From Nocardia sp. NRRL S-836 (GTDB lineage: Bacteria; Actinomycetota; Actinomycetes; Mycobacteriales; Pseudonocardiaceae): DNA of 64,000 nucleotides. A program made the position numbers and the translations under genes. Positions within the stretch are counted from its first letter, which is position 1, and the number at the start of each line of letters is the position of its first letter. The stretch spans positions 1 to 64,000 of the forward strand of contig NZ_LGDY01000142.1 of NCBI RefSeq assembly GCF_001279525.1, read 5' to 3'. This document shows, piece by piece, positions 8,284 to 17,582 of this stretch. The notes below the pieces were generated by a model. The model was not told where the DNA came from. It made no database searches and saw only the letters and a program-made list of their open reading frames with translations.

Positions 8284-8982
8284 GTGGACAAGGGGAACTC
8301 GGTTCGACTGCTCGTCGTGGACGACGAGCCGCACATCGCTGACCTGGTCGCGACGGTCGCCCGCTACGAGGGCTGGCAGGCCTGCACCGCGCACAGCGGC
8401 GAGGACGCGCTCAGAGAGGCCGCCGAGTTCCAGCCGGACATCGTCGTGCTCGACCTCATGCTCCCCGACCTGGACGGGTTCACCGTTCTGGACCGGATGC
8501 GGTCGGCCGGGGCGATGGTGCCGGTGGTGTTCCTGACCGCGCGTGACGGCACCGCCGACCGGGTCGCCGGCCTCACCAGGGGTGGCGACGACTACCTCGT
8601 GAAGCCGTTCTCGGTCGAGGAGCTGATGGCGAGGTTGCGGGCCGTGCTGCGCCGCTCGACCGGTCCGTCGTGGAAGCGCTCGGTGCTCAAGGTGGCCGAC
8701 CTGGTGATGGACGAGGACACCCGCGAGGTCCGCCGCGGCGGCAAGCTGGTCACGCTGACGCCGACCGAGTACGAGCTGCTGCGGTACCTGATGCGGCGCT
8801 CCCCGGCCGTGCTGACCAAGGCGCAGATCCTCGACCACGTGTGGGAGTACGACTTCGGCGGCCGGTCCAACGTGGTCGAGCTCGTCATCTCGCACCTGCG
8901 CCGCAAGCTCGACGACGGCCGTGAGCCGTTGATCCACACCGTGCGCGGCGTGGGGTACGTGCTGCGCCGAGCCGCGGAATGA
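8284..8982 (+). CDS. OmpR/PhoB-family response regulator
   Basis: 232 residues: receiver domain with acidic pair DDEPH at the N-terminus, phospho-acceptor Asp57 (VLDLMLPDLDG) and Lys107 (VKPFS), then a winged helix ending GVGYVLR. GTG at 8284 (VDKGNSVRLLVVDDEP) is chosen to match receiver N-termini. Its stop overlaps the kinase ATG by 4 nt (ATGA), so the pair is translationally coupled. It is divergent from the flavin electron-transfer operon, a likely target. Confidence 0.9.
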   Translation: MDKGNSVRLLVVDDEPHIADLVATVARYEGWQACTAHSGEDALREAAEFQPDIVVLDLMLPDLDGFTVLDRMRSAGAMVPVVFLTARDGTADRVAGLTRGGDDYLVKPFSVEELMARLRAVLRRSTGPSWKRSVLKVADLVMDEDTREVRRGGKLVTLTPTEYELLRYLMRRSPAVLTKAQILDHVWEYDFGGRSNVVELVISHLRRKLDDGREPLIHTVRGVGYVLRRAAE

Positions 8983-10388
8983 TCCCGCGCCTGAAGCGGC
9001 CGCTGCGGCTGGGCACCCGGCTCGCGCTGGGCCTGGGCCTGCTCGCGTTCGCGGTGTTCGTGGTCGTCGGCGCGGCCACGGTCACGTCGATGAAGACGTT
9101 CCTCGACAAGCGGCTCGACGACCAGATGGCGCTGAGCCAGACCGGCGCCGCGCACGACGTCGAGTACTACGGCAAGGTCACCAAGCTGCCACCGGACTGG
9201 TTCGCCGTGGTCTACAAGGTGCAGGACGGGGTGCTGACGCCGCAGCCGGGTGAGCAGCAGCCCGCCGACCGCGAGGAGTTCGACGCGCTCGCGCGGCGGG
9301 CGCTGGTGGCGGACGGGTTCGCCACCGAGCAGCTGCGGGGCGAGGGCAAGTTCCGGCTGCGCGCGTGCCAGATCAAGAAGAACGAGATCGTGCTGGTCAG
9401 CGCGGCCCCGATGAAGGACAGGGACAGCACCCTGTCCCAGCTCGTCACGGTCGGCGTGGTCGCGTTCCTCGCGGCGCTGGTCACGCTCGTCGTGGGCGGG
9501 CAGGCGCTGCTGCGCAGGGGGCTGCGGCCGTTGTCCGACATGGCCGACACCGCGCACGACATCAGCTCGCACGACCTGACCGACTCGGCACGCCTGGCCG
9601 TGCGCGTGGACGGCAAGGGCGGCGGCGTCGAGGTCGACGAGCTGCGCGAGGCGTTCAACACGATGCTCGCGCACATCGACTCCTCGCTGGCCGCACGCAC
9701 GGCCGCGGAACAACGCCTGCGCCGTTTCATCGCCGACGCGTCACACGAGCTGCGCACGCCGTTGACGTCGTTGCGCGGCTATGCGGACCTCTTCCGGTAC
9801 GCGGCGGCCAACGAGCCGGGCGAACGCGAGAAGCACCTGGAGAAGCTGCGGTCGGAGGCGGCGCGGATGAGCGTGCTGCTCGACGACCTGCTGCTGCTCG
9901 CGCGCCTGGACTCCGCGGCGTCCGAACCGCCGTTGCGCCCGGAGGAGCTGGACCTGGCGGTGATCGCCGACGCGGCCGCCGACGCGTTCCGGGCGGCACG
10001 GCCGTCGCACCCGCTGGAGGTCGACGCCGACACGGTGCGGATGACCGCCGACCCGACCCGGCTGCGGCAGGTGCTCGACAACCTGCTGACCAACGCGGCC
10101 GTGCACACACCGGCGGGCACCGCGGTGGCGGTGAAGGTGACGGCCGAGAACGGCTGGGCGGTGATCAGGGTGAGCGACTCCGGCCCCGGCATCCCCTCCG
10201 CCGACCAGGCGCGGATCTTCGACCGGTTCTACCGCGTGGACGACTCGCGCACCCGCCAGCGCGGCGGCAGCGGCCTCGGCCTGGCCGTCGTCCAGTCGCT
10301 GGTGCACGCGCACGGCGGCACGGTCACGTTGACCAGCCGTCCCGGCTCGACCACGTTCACCATCCGATTGCCCCGACGCCGGCTCTGA
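8979..10388 (+). CDS. Sensor histidine kinase
   Basis: 469 residues: a first membrane segment near residues 15-35, an extracytoplasmic sensor region of about 110 residues, a second membrane segment near 150-175, a HAMP linker, HisKA with phospho-acceptor His256 in ADASHELRTPLTSLRGY, and an ATPase domain with N box NLLTNAAVHTPAG, G1 DSGPGIP and G2 GGSGLGLAVV. It should phosphorylate the response regulator encoded just upstream. The signal is unknown; the divergent position next to the electron-transfer cassette suggests a redox or metal cue, which is inference. Confidence 0.92.
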   Translation: MIPRLKRPLRLGTRLALGLGLLAFAVFVVVGAATVTSMKTFLDKRLDDQMALSQTGAAHDVEYYGKVTKLPPDWFAVVYKVQDGVLTPQPGEQQPADREEFDALARRALVADGFATEQLRGEGKFRLRACQIKKNEIVLVSAAPMKDRDSTLSQLVTVGVVAFLAALVTLVVGGQALLRRGLRPLSDMADTAHDISSHDLTDSARLAVRVDGKGGGVEVDELREAFNTMLAHIDSSLAARTAAEQRLRRFIADASHELRTPLTSLRGYADLFRYAAANEPGEREKHLEKLRSEAARMSVLLDDLLLLARLDSAASEPPLRPEELDLAVIADAAADAFRAARPSHPLEVDADTVRMTADPTRLRQVLDNLLTNAAVHTPAGTAVAVKVTAENGWAVIRVSDSGPGIPSADQARIFDRFYRVDDSRTRQRGGSGLGLAVVQSLVHAHGGTVTLTSRPGSTTFTIRLPRRRL

Positions 10389-10399
10389 CCGCACGCGGC

Positions 10400-10432
10400 G
10401 ACCTCCCGCACCGTCCGAGGGTGCGGAAGGTC
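10400..10432. terminator. Hairpin terminator between convergent genes
   Basis: GACCT (10400-10404) plus CCGCACC pair with GGTGCGG plus AGGTC (10428-10432) around a 6-nt loop, 12 nt after the kinase stop. An imperfect outer CCGCACGCGG / CCGTGTGCGG dyad extends it. It serves the kinase and probably the convergent reductase gene. Confidence 0.65.
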
Positions 10433-10452
10433 CCCGTGTGCGGCAGGAGTGG

Positions 10453-11481
10453 TCACTCGGCTTGCGACGAGGGGGCCCAGAGGTCGATGCCGGACTCGAC
10501 GGCGTGCTTGTCGATCTCGGCGAGCTCGTCGTCGGTCAGCGGCGGTGCCTGCAGGGCCGCGAGGTTCTGCTCCAGCTGCCCGACCGAGGACGCGCCGATC
10601 AACGCCGACGTGACCCGCGGGTCGCGGATCGTCCAGGTCAGGGCCAGCTGCGCCAGCGACTGGCCGCGGGAGGCGGCGATGTCGTTGAGGGCGCGGATCC
10701 GGCGCAGGTTCTCGTCGGAGAGCAGGTCCGTGGACAGCGACTTGCCCTGCGCGGCACGGGAGTCGGCGGGCACGCCGTCGAGGTACCGGTCGGTCAGCAT
10801 GCCCTGCGCGAGCGGCGAGAACGCGATGCAGCCCGCGCCGACCTCCTCCAGGGTGTCCAGCAGCTCCGGCTCGATCCAGCGGTTGAGCATCGAGTAGCTC
10901 GGCTGGTGGATCAGCAGCGGAACGCCAGCGCTGCGCAACAGCTCGGCCGCCTCACGGGTCTTGGCCGGCGAGTACGACGAGATGCCCGCGTAGAGCGCCT
11001 TGCCCTGCTGCACGGCGGACACGAGCGCGCCCATCGTCTCCTCGAGCGGCGTCTCGGGGTCGAACCGGTGCGAGTAGAAGATGTCGACGTAGCCGAGGCC
11101 CATCCTGGTCAGCGACTGGTCGAGCGAGCTCAGCAGGTACTTGCGGCTGCCCCACTCGCCGTACGGGCCGGGCCACATGTCGTAGCCCGCCTTCGTGGAG
11201 ATGACCAGCTCGTCGCGGTACGGCCGGAGGTCGTCCTTCAGGATCTGCCCGAACGTGATCTCCGCGGAGCCGTACGGCGGGCCGTAGTTGTTGGCGAGGT
11301 CGAAGTGCGTGACACCGAGGTCGAACGCCCGGCGCGCGATGCCGCGACCGAGCTCGTACGGCCGGTCGCCGCCGAAGTTGTGCCACAGGCCGAGCGAGAT
11401 GGCGGGCAGCTTGAGGCCACTGCGTCCCGTCCGCCGGTAGGTCATCTGGTCGTAGCGCGCGCTATCCGCGAGGTAGGACAT
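10453..11481 (-). CDS. Aldo/keto reductase, L-glyceraldehyde-3-phosphate reductase (YghZ) type
   Basis: 342 residues with the NADPH-dependent (alpha/beta)8 aldo/keto reductase pattern: GLWHNFG, the GVTHFDLANNYGPPYGSAE block with catalytic Asp and Tyr, Lys in VISTKAGYDMWPGPYGEWGS, and the C-terminal ALIGASSVGQLEQNL cofactor segment. The YGPPxGSAE and WPGPYGEWGS signatures match the YghZ/Gpr subgroup, which reduces L-glyceraldehyde 3-phosphate and methylglyoxal. ATG at 11481 (MSYLADSARYDQMTYRR) is chosen over a longer open frame that lacks conservation. Monocistronic. Confidence 0.88.
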   Translation of the reverse strand: MSYLADSARYDQMTYRRTGRSGLKLPAISLGLWHNFGGDRPYELGRGIARRAFDLGVTHFDLANNYGPPYGSAEITFGQILKDDLRPYRDELVISTKAGYDMWPGPYGEWGSRKYLLSSLDQSLTRMGLGYVDIFYSHRFDPETPLEETMGALVSAVQQGKALYAGISSYSPAKTREAAELLRSAGVPLLIHQPSYSMLNRWIEPELLDTLEEVGAGCIAFSPLAQGMLTDRYLDGVPADSRAAQGKSLSTDLLSDENLRRIRALNDIAASRGQSLAQLALTWTIRDPRVTSALIGASSVGQLEQNLAALQAPPLTDDELAEIDKHAVESGIDLWAPSSQAE

Positions 11482-11760
11482 GGTGCCCACGATGTCACGT
11501 CCCGGCGGGGCGGACCGCGTGCCGAGTCCGGTCACGGTCCGGCGCCGGACCGGGCGTTCACACGTGAACGAGATCAGTCTTGCGGCCCGTCGGGTCCCGC
11601 GCCCGCAGAGCACGACGCGCGGCACACCGGCAACGCACTGTTCCGGAGTCGTCACTTCGCGTTCAACAAGCGGAACGGGACCGGTTCGCAAGAACTGACC
11701 GGGGCCGGCCGGGAAATGCGACGAGGGCCCGCCCACCTGGGCGAACCCCCGTTGTCGGAG

Positions 11761-11833
11761 AGCCGGCGAGGGGAATCGAACCCCTAACCTTTCGCTTACA
11801 AGGCGAGTGCTCTGCCAATTGAGCTACGCCGGC
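11761..11833 (-). tRNA. tRNA-Thr (anticodon TGT)
   Basis: A full 73-nt cloverleaf on the minus strand: acceptor GCCGGCG / CGCCGGC, D arm GCTC / GAGC, anticodon loop CTTGTAA with anticodon TGT (reads ACA), T arm AGGGG / CCCCT with loop TTCGATT, discriminator T; CCA is not encoded. The outermost anticodon-stem pair is a C-A mismatch (positions 27-43). It stands alone. Confidence 0.95.
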
Positions 11834-11841
11834 CTGGCTCG

Positions 11842-11853
11842 TGTTCGCGAACA
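11842..11853. promoter_or_regulatory. 12-bp palindrome upstream of the tRNA gene
   Basis: TGTTCGCGAACA is a perfect palindrome 8 nt upstream of the tRNA-Thr 5' end; ATCGTA just beyond it (11853-11858) reads TACGAT, a plausible -10, on the tRNA strand. Whether it is an operator is unknown. Confidence 0.35.
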
Positions 11854-12117
11854 TCGTAAGCGCCCGTTGCGGGAGCTACCTGCGGCGAACGGTCTGCTCT
11901 CAGTGTGATCGGATTGCTCCGACCGGAGGCACACCAACCAACTGAGTGGGCCAGTGCGCCGAACCGCTCGCCTTGACCAGGTCAGGAGGGTAACCAACGG
12001 ACAGTGATCATGTCCTCCTTTTCGGGTCCCCCGATCGGAGGTGGCCGATGCCACAGCACCGGTTCAAGAACTTCGCACGATCACACGACGGAGGTGCGCG
12101 AGATTTTCACGAACAAC

Positions 12118-13440
12118 ATGCACGGTCCCTCGCTACCCGACGACACCACGGTTCACCTGGTACTCGATCTCGCATTGAAGATCGGTGAGGTCCAAATGGC
12201 CAGTGGAGCCGGCGCGGCGGACGTGACAGCGACGATTCTCTCGGTCACCGAGAGCTATGGACTGCCGCACACCGAGGTCGACGTGATCTACACCTCCATC
12301 AGCGTCTCCTGCCACCGGGGAACGGGTGCTCCACCGGCCACCGCCGTCCGGGTCGTCCGGCAGCGCAGCCTCGACTACACGCGGCTGGCCGCCGTCGAGC
12401 ACCTGGTGCGCAACCTCGGCCCGATCGAGGAGGCGCACTCGCAGCTCGCGCAGATCACCAACGCCCCGCACCCGTACCCGCGCTGGGTCGCCACGGCCGC
12501 GTGGGCCGGCATGGCGGCGGCGGTCGCGTTCCTCGTCGGCGGCGGGCTGTCGCTCGCGATCACCGCGGCGGTCGTCACCGCCGTGATCGACCGGGTCGGG
12601 CGGGTGCTGAACCGGCGCGCGCTGCCGTTCTTCTTCCAGCAGCTGATCGGTGGCGCGCTCGCCACGGGCGCGGCGCTGACCGTGTGGGCGACCGGGCTGC
12701 TGCCCGCGGTGCGGCCGAGCCTGCTGGTGGCGGTCGGGATCGTGGTGCTGCTGTCCGGGCTCGCGCTGGTCAGCACCGTGCAGGACGCGATCTCCGGCTA
12801 CAACGTCACCGCCGCCGGGCGCACCGTGGAGACCGTGCTGCTCAGCGCCGGTCTGATCGCGGGCGTCGCGCTGGCCATCCGCACGGCGGTCCACTTCGGA
12901 CTGCCCATCCGGCTCACCGACCCGTTGCCCGCGCTGATCTCCGCGGTGCCGATGCAGTTCGCGGCGGGCGCGGCGACCAGCGCGTTCTTCGCGCTCGCCT
13001 GCTACGCACGGCCCCGCGCGCTCGTGGCCGCCGCCGTGTCCGGTGCGATCGGCACGGCGTCGTACGGCCTGGCCACCAGCTTCGGGATGGACGCGCTGCT
13101 CGCGTCGGCGGTGGCGGCCGCGATCACCGGGTTCGGCGGCGCCACGATGACCCGCAGGCTGCGCATCCCCACGCTGGTCGTCGTGCAGGCGGGCGTGGTG
13201 CCGCTGCTGCCGGGCTGGACCACCTACCGGGGCCTGTTCCAGCTGACCGCGGAAGGCGATCCGGCCGGGTTGAGCACACTGGTGTTCGCGAGTGGCATTG
13301 CTCTCGCTCTGGCCGGCGGAGTGGTGTTCGGCGAGTACCTGGCCCAGCCCGTGCGCACCGGACTCGGCCGTCTGGAGCGCAAGTTCGCTGGTCCGCGCAT
13401 GTCCGGGCCGCTCAAACCCACGAAGCGTCGTTTGGAGTGA
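12118..13440 (+). CDS. ThrE-like threonine/serine exporter family membrane protein
   Basis: About 440 residues (longer with an upstream start). The N-terminal cytoplasmic domain (VHLVLDLALKIGEVQMASGAGAADVTATI) is the hallmark of the ThrE N-terminal domain, and about ten hydrophobic segments follow from residue 130 on. The family exports threonine and serine in Corynebacterium. The start is uncertain: ATG at 12118 is conservative, while the frame is open back to GTG 12004 / ATG 12010. A well-placed GGAGGTG at 12040-12046 leads instead into a different-frame ORF of 45 codons (12048-12182). The otsA gene follows after 63 bp. Confidence 0.82.
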   Translation: MHGPSLPDDTTVHLVLDLALKIGEVQMASGAGAADVTATILSVTESYGLPHTEVDVIYTSISVSCHRGTGAPPATAVRVVRQRSLDYTRLAAVEHLVRNLGPIEEAHSQLAQITNAPHPYPRWVATAAWAGMAAAVAFLVGGGLSLAITAAVVTAVIDRVGRVLNRRALPFFFQQLIGGALATGAALTVWATGLLPAVRPSLLVAVGIVVLLSGLALVSTVQDAISGYNVTAAGRTVETVLLSAGLIAGVALAIRTAVHFGLPIRLTDPLPALISAVPMQFAAGAATSAFFALACYARPRALVAAAVSGAIGTASYGLATSFGMDALLASAVAAAITGFGGATMTRRLRIPTLVVVQAGVVPLLPGWTTYRGLFQLTAEGDPAGLSTLVFASGIALALAGGVVFGEYLAQPVRTGLGRLERKFAGPRMSGPLKPTKRRLE

Positions 13441-13490
13441 AACCCGCTGTGACGGGGGTTACACGACACGCCGAGATGACGCGACCGCAC

Positions 13491-13496
13491 TAGCCT
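13491..13496 (+). promoter_or_regulatory. -10 hexamer of a probable leaderless otsA transcript
   Basis: TAGCCT with a 7-nt spacer to the GTG at 13504; no ribosome site. It lies in the 63-bp gap after the ThrE-like gene. Confidence 0.45.
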
Positions 13497-13503
13497 CGGA
13501 AAT

Positions 13504-14943
13504 GTGAGCATGGACATTGGCGAGAACGGGGCGGAATTCGTAGTCGTGGCCAACCGGCTGCCGGTTGACCTGGAGCGCTTGCCCGACGGAACCGAGCGGT
13601 GGAAACACAGCCCCGGCGGGCTCGTGAGCGCACTCGAACCGTTCCTCCGCTCACACAGCGGCGCGTGGGTCGGCTGGCCGGGTGTCGCCGACGCCGACGT
13701 GAAGCCGTTCGAGGACGACGGGCTGCTGCTGCACCCGGTCACGCTGTCGGCCAAAGAGGTCGAGGACTACTACGAGGGCTTCTCCAACGGCACGCTCTGG
13801 CCGCTCTACCACGACGTCGTGGCGCAGCCGGCGTTCCACCGGCACTGGTGGAACACCTACGTGCGGGTCAACCAGCGGTTCGCCGACGCGACGGCGAAGG
13901 TCGCCGCGCAGGGTGCGACGGTGTGGATCCAGGACTACCAGCTGCAGCTGGTCCCGGCGATGCTGCGCGAGCAGCGGCCGGACCTCAAGATCGGCTTCTT
14001 CCTGCACATCCCGTTCCCGCCGGTCGAGCTGTTCATGCAGCTGCCGTGGCGCACGGAGATCATCCGCGGTCTGCTCGGCGCGGACCTGGTCGGCTTCCAC
14101 CGGCCCGGCGGCGCGCAGAACTTCCTCTGGCTGGCCCGGCGCCTGGTGGGCCTGGAGCCCAGCCGCGGCACCGTCGGCGTCCGCACCCGGCCCGGTGTGG
14201 TCCAGGTCGGCGACCGCACGGTGCGCGTCGGCGCGTTCCCGATCTCGATCGACAGCGCGGGCCTCGACGCGCTCGCCCGCAAGAAGGAGACGCAGGTCCG
14301 CGCGAAGCAGATTCGAGCGGATCTCGGCAACCCGAAGCGCATCCTGCTGGGTGTGGACCGACTCGACTACACGAAGGGCATCGACGTCCGGCTGCGGGCT
14401 CTCTACGAGCTGATCGCGGACGGCCGCGTCGATCCCGAGGACGTCGCGATGGTCCAGCTCGCCACGCCCAGCCGGGAACGGGTCGACCACTACATCACGA
14501 TGCGCCAGGGCATCGAGCAGTCGGTCGGCCGGATCAACGGTGAGTTCGGACGGGTCGGCAAGCCCGTCGTGCACTACCTGCACCAGTCGGTGAACCGCGA
14601 GGAGCTCGTCGCGTTCATGAGCGCGGCGGACGTCATGGTCGTCACGCCCGTTCGGGACGGAATGAACCTCGTGTGCAAGGAGTACGTGGCCTGCCGATAT
14701 GATCTTGGTGGAGCTCTGGTGCTCAGCGAGTTCGCCGGCGCTGCCGCTGAACTGACCAGTGCGTTCCTGGTGAACCCCCATGATCTGGACGGTGTCAAGA
14801 ACGCACTGCAGGCCGCCCTCGACATCGATCCCGCCGAAGGCCGCCGTAGGATGCGCGCGCTGCGCCGCCAGGTCCTCACCCACGACGTTGACCGCTGGGC
14901 AAGGTCGTTCCTCGAGGCCCTGGGCACGCAGACCTCGGTCTGA
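13504..14943 (+). CDS. otsA: Alpha,alpha-trehalose-phosphate synthase, GT20
   Basis: 479 residues. It joins UDP- or ADP-glucose to glucose 6-phosphate to give trehalose 6-phosphate. GT20 landmarks: [12 protein letters not shown] and [11 protein letters not shown] at the N-terminus, [37 protein letters not shown] (donor and phosphate binding, Asp and Lys), [17 protein letters not shown] and [14 protein letters not shown] 13504 is taken as start with ATG 13510 as alternative. The phosphatase-trehalase fusion starts 45 bp downstream, so the pair probably forms one operon. Confidence 0.93.
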   Translation: MSMDIGENGAEFVVVANRLPVDLERLPDGTERWKHSPGGLVSALEPFLRSHSGAWVGWPGVADADVKPFEDDGLLLHPVTLSAKEVEDYYEGFSNGTLWPLYHDVVAQPAFHRHWWNTYVRVNQRFADATAKVAAQGATVWIQDYQLQLVPAMLREQRPDLKIGFFLHIPFPPVELFMQLPWRTEIIRGLLGADLVGFHRPGGAQNFLWLARRLVGLEPSRGTVGVRTRPGVVQVGDRTVRVGAFPISIDSAGLDALARKKETQVRAKQIRADLGNPKRILLGVDRLDYTKGIDVRLRALYELIADGRVDPEDVAMVQLATPSRERVDHYITMRQGIEQSVGRINGEFGRVGKPVVHYLHQSVNREELVAFMSAADVMVVTPVRDGMNLVCKEYVACRYDLGGALVLSEFAGAAAELTSAFLVNPHDLDGVKNALQAALDIDPAEGRRRMRALRRQVLTHDVDRWARSFLEALGTQTSV

Positions 14944-14988
14944 ATCCTTTCAGATCCCATTGACCCGACGAGTGCTCCAGGAGGGGCG

Positions 14989-17520
14989 TTGACCGCCGAG
15001 GCCCTCCCCGCCGAACTGCGCCGAGCGATTTGTCAGCTCGCCCGCACCCCGCGACTGCTGGTCGCAAGCGACTACGACGGAACACTCGCGCCGATCGTGA
15101 GCGACCCGGAGGCGGCTCGTCCGCTTCCGGAGTCGGTGAACGCGCTGCGTTCGCTCGCGTCGCTCCACGAGACCACGTCGGCCGTTATCTCCGGTCGTGC
15201 GCTGCGCGACCTGGCCACACTGTCCCGCCTGCCCGGCGAGGTCCACCTCGTCGGTTCCCACGGCTCCGAGTTCGACGTCGGCTTCGTGCACGCGCTGGAC
15301 GCGGACGCCAAGGCGTTGCTGCGGCGCATCGAAGCCGAGCTCGAAGAGATCGTCGACGGCCACGAGGGCGTCCAGCTGGAGGTGAAGCCCGCCTCCGTCG
15401 CGGTGCACGTGCGTCGTGCCGCGTCGGAGGAGATCGGCGAGACGGTGCTGGCCGCCGTCCGCTCCGGCCCGTGCACGTGGGACGGAGTGCAGGTCACCGA
15501 GGGCAAGGCCGTCATCGAGCTGGCCGTCGTCGAGACCAACAAGGGCCACGCCCTCGACATCCTGCGCCACCAGGTCGGTGCGACCGCCGCGATCTTCCTC
15601 GGTGACGACGTCACCGACGAGAAGGCGTTCGCCCGCCTGACCGGCCCCGACGTCGGCATCCGCGTCGGTGCCGGCGAGTCGCAGGCGCAGTACTTCGTCG
15701 ACGACCCGTCCGACGTGGCCACGGTGCTGGCGTTCCTGCTGGAGGAACGGCGCGCGTGGCTGCACGGCGACCAGGCCGTGCCGATCGAGCGCCTGACCAT
15801 GCTCGCCAACGAGCGTTCCGTGGCGCTGGTGACCCCGGACGCCAAGATCAACTGGCTGTGCCACCCGGAGCCGGACTCGGCCGCGATCTTCGCGGACCTG
15901 CTCGGCGGTCCGGACGCGGGCCACTTCTCGATCAAGCCGGAGCACGGGTCGCTGCCGCTGGGCCAGCGCTACCTGCCGGGCACGATGATCGTGGAGACCC
16001 GCTGGTCGCGCCTGCTGGTCAGCGACTACCTGGAGCACGACCTCGCCTCCCACCGCACCGACCTGGTGCGGCGCATCTCGGGCTCGACGAACGCGGTGAT
16101 CACGTTCGCCCCGCGCCCGGAGTTCGGGCAGGTGCCGGTGCGGTTCCTGCGCGAGCGCGACGGGCTGCGCGTGGTTGGCACGTCCGACCCGATGGTGCTG
16201 CGTTCCCCCGGTGTCGACTGGGAGATCACCTCGGACGGCGTGCAGGAGACCGCACGCGCCGTGGTCCGTCCCCGTGAGGGCGCGCCGGTGTTGCTGGAGC
16301 TGCGCTGCGGCACCGACGACATCTCCGAGCACGCGCTGGCCGAGTCGGTCCGCCGTGACCGCGCGGCCGGCTACTGGTCGGACTGGGCGGCCGGGCTGAA
16401 GCTGCCGAACGTGCAGACCGACCTGGTGCTGCGCTCGGCGCTGACGCTGCGCGGACTGGTGCACAAGGACTCCGGTTCGATCATGGCCGCGGCCACGACG
16501 TCACTGCCGGAGGAGCTCGGCGGCGTCCGCAACTGGGACTACCGCTACTGCTGGCTGCGCGACGGCGCGATGACCGCCGCCGCGCTGGTGTCGGTGGGGT
16601 CGTTCGCGGAGGCCGACGGCTTCCTGAGGTGGCTGCACGGCGTCCTGGAGACCATCCCGGGCCCGGAGCGGCTGCACCCGCTCTACACGCTGCACGGCAC
16701 GCAGCTCGGCGCCGAGGCCGTGATCGACACGCTGCCCGGCTACGCGGGCTCACGCCCGGTGCGCGTCGGCAACCTCGCCAACCAGCAGGTCCAGCTCGAC
16801 GTGTTCGGCCCGGTCGTGGACCTGGTCGTGCAGCTGGCGACGGCCCGCGGGTCGCTGTCGGACCCCGACTGGCGCATGGTGCAGGCCATGGCCGAAGCCG
16901 TGTCGCGGCGCTGGCACGAGCCCGACCACGGCATCTGGGAGGAACGGCACGCGCCGCGCCACCACGTGTACTCGAAGGTCATGTGCTGGCTGACCATCGA
17001 CCGGGCCATCAAGCTCGGCGAGCAGTTCGGCCGCGAGCTCGACCCGCTGTGGGTGCCGCTGCGCGACACGATCGCGACCGACGTGCTCAAGAACGGCTGG
17101 AACGACGAGGTCCAGTCGTTCACCACGGCCTACGACGGCGACGACCTCGACGCGGCGTCGCTGTTCGTCGGCCTGTCCGGCCTGATCGACCCGGCCGACG
17201 AGCGGTTCCAGTCGACCGTCACCGCGATCGAGGCCGAGCTGCGGTCGGGTTCCACGGTGTACCGCTACCACCGCGACGACGGCCTGCCCGGCGACGAGGG
17301 CGGCTTCCACCTGTGCGCCGCCTGGATGATCGAGGCCTACCTGCTCACCGGCCGCCGCACGGAGGCCGAGGAGCTGTTCGGGCAGATCGTCGCGGCCGCG
17401 GGCCCCACCGGCCTGCTGCCCGAGGAGTACGACCCGATCGCCGAACGGTCGCTCGGCAACCACCCGCAGGCGTACTCGCACCTCGGGTTGATCCGGTGTG
17501 CGCAGTTGCTGTCGCAGTGA
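14989..17520 (+). CDS. otsB: Trehalose-6-phosphate phosphatase fused to a GH15 trehalase-like domain
   Basis: 843 residues from a TTG start, fixed by CAGGAGGGG a few bases upstream. Residues 1-245 are an OtsB-type HAD phosphatase: nucleophile motif SDYDGT (Asp28, Asp30), DTSAVISGR-type motif II, Lys in VEVKP-like LEVKPASVAVH, and GDDVTDEKAF. Residues 255-843 are a glucoamylase/trehalase-like GH15 module: INWLCHPEPDSAAIF, VRNWDYRYCWLRDGA, DEGGFHLCAAWMIEAY (proposed acid Glu) and LLPEEYDP (proposed base Glu). One chain could thus convert trehalose 6-phosphate to trehalose and then glucose. It follows otsA by 45 bp. Alternatively the GH15 half has another glucoside substrate. Confidence 0.9.
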   Translation: MTAEALPAELRRAICQLARTPRLLVASDYDGTLAPIVSDPEAARPLPESVNALRSLASLHETTSAVISGRALRDLATLSRLPGEVHLVGSHGSEFDVGFVHALDADAKALLRRIEAELEEIVDGHEGVQLEVKPASVAVHVRRAASEEIGETVLAAVRSGPCTWDGVQVTEGKAVIELAVVETNKGHALDILRHQVGATAAIFLGDDVTDEKAFARLTGPDVGIRVGAGESQAQYFVDDPSDVATVLAFLLEERRAWLHGDQAVPIERLTMLANERSVALVTPDAKINWLCHPEPDSAAIFADLLGGPDAGHFSIKPEHGSLPLGQRYLPGTMIVETRWSRLLVSDYLEHDLASHRTDLVRRISGSTNAVITFAPRPEFGQVPVRFLRERDGLRVVGTSDPMVLRSPGVDWEITSDGVQETARAVVRPREGAPVLLELRCGTDDISEHALAESVRRDRAAGYWSDWAAGLKLPNVQTDLVLRSALTLRGLVHKDSGSIMAAATTSLPEELGGVRNWDYRYCWLRDGAMTAAALVSVGSFAEADGFLRWLHGVLETIPGPERLHPLYTLHGTQLGAEAVIDTLPGYAGSRPVRVGNLANQQVQLDVFGPVVDLVVQLATARGSLSDPDWRMVQAMAEAVSRRWHEPDHGIWEERHAPRHHVYSKVMCWLTIDRAIKLGEQFGRELDPLWVPLRDTIATDVLKNGWNDEVQSFTTAYDGDDLDAASLFVGLSGLIDPADERFQSTVTAIEAELRSGSTVYRYHRDDGLPGDEGGFHLCAAWMIEAYLLTGRRTEAEELFGQIVAAAGPTGLLPEEYDPIAERSLGNHPQAYSHLGLIRCAQLLSQ

Positions 17521-17546
17521 GCGTTGTGAGTATGTGAGTTCTGCTG

Positions 17547-17582
17547 CCGCCGCGGTCCGTCAGGGCCGCGGCGGTGTTTTTT
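17547..17582 (+). terminator. Rho-independent terminator of the trehalose operon
   Basis: CCGCCGCGG (17547-17555) pairs with CCGCGGCGG (17566-17574), followed by a T-run at 17577-17582. The hairpin overlaps the last codons of the convergent minus-strand gene that ends at 17560. Confidence 0.8.

Noticed and set aside
5523..8336. A single 937-aa minus-strand protein spanning the electron-transfer cassette
   Set aside because: Only its last 250 residues are real (ApbE); the rest is an out-of-frame reading of the FMN-binding and ferric-reductase genes.
12048..12182. 45-codon ORF with a strong ribosome site overlapping the ThrE-like start
   Set aside because: Basic, compositionally odd and unlike any family; more likely the ribosome site is chance or belongs to an alternative start. 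Kept only as a note on start uncertainty.
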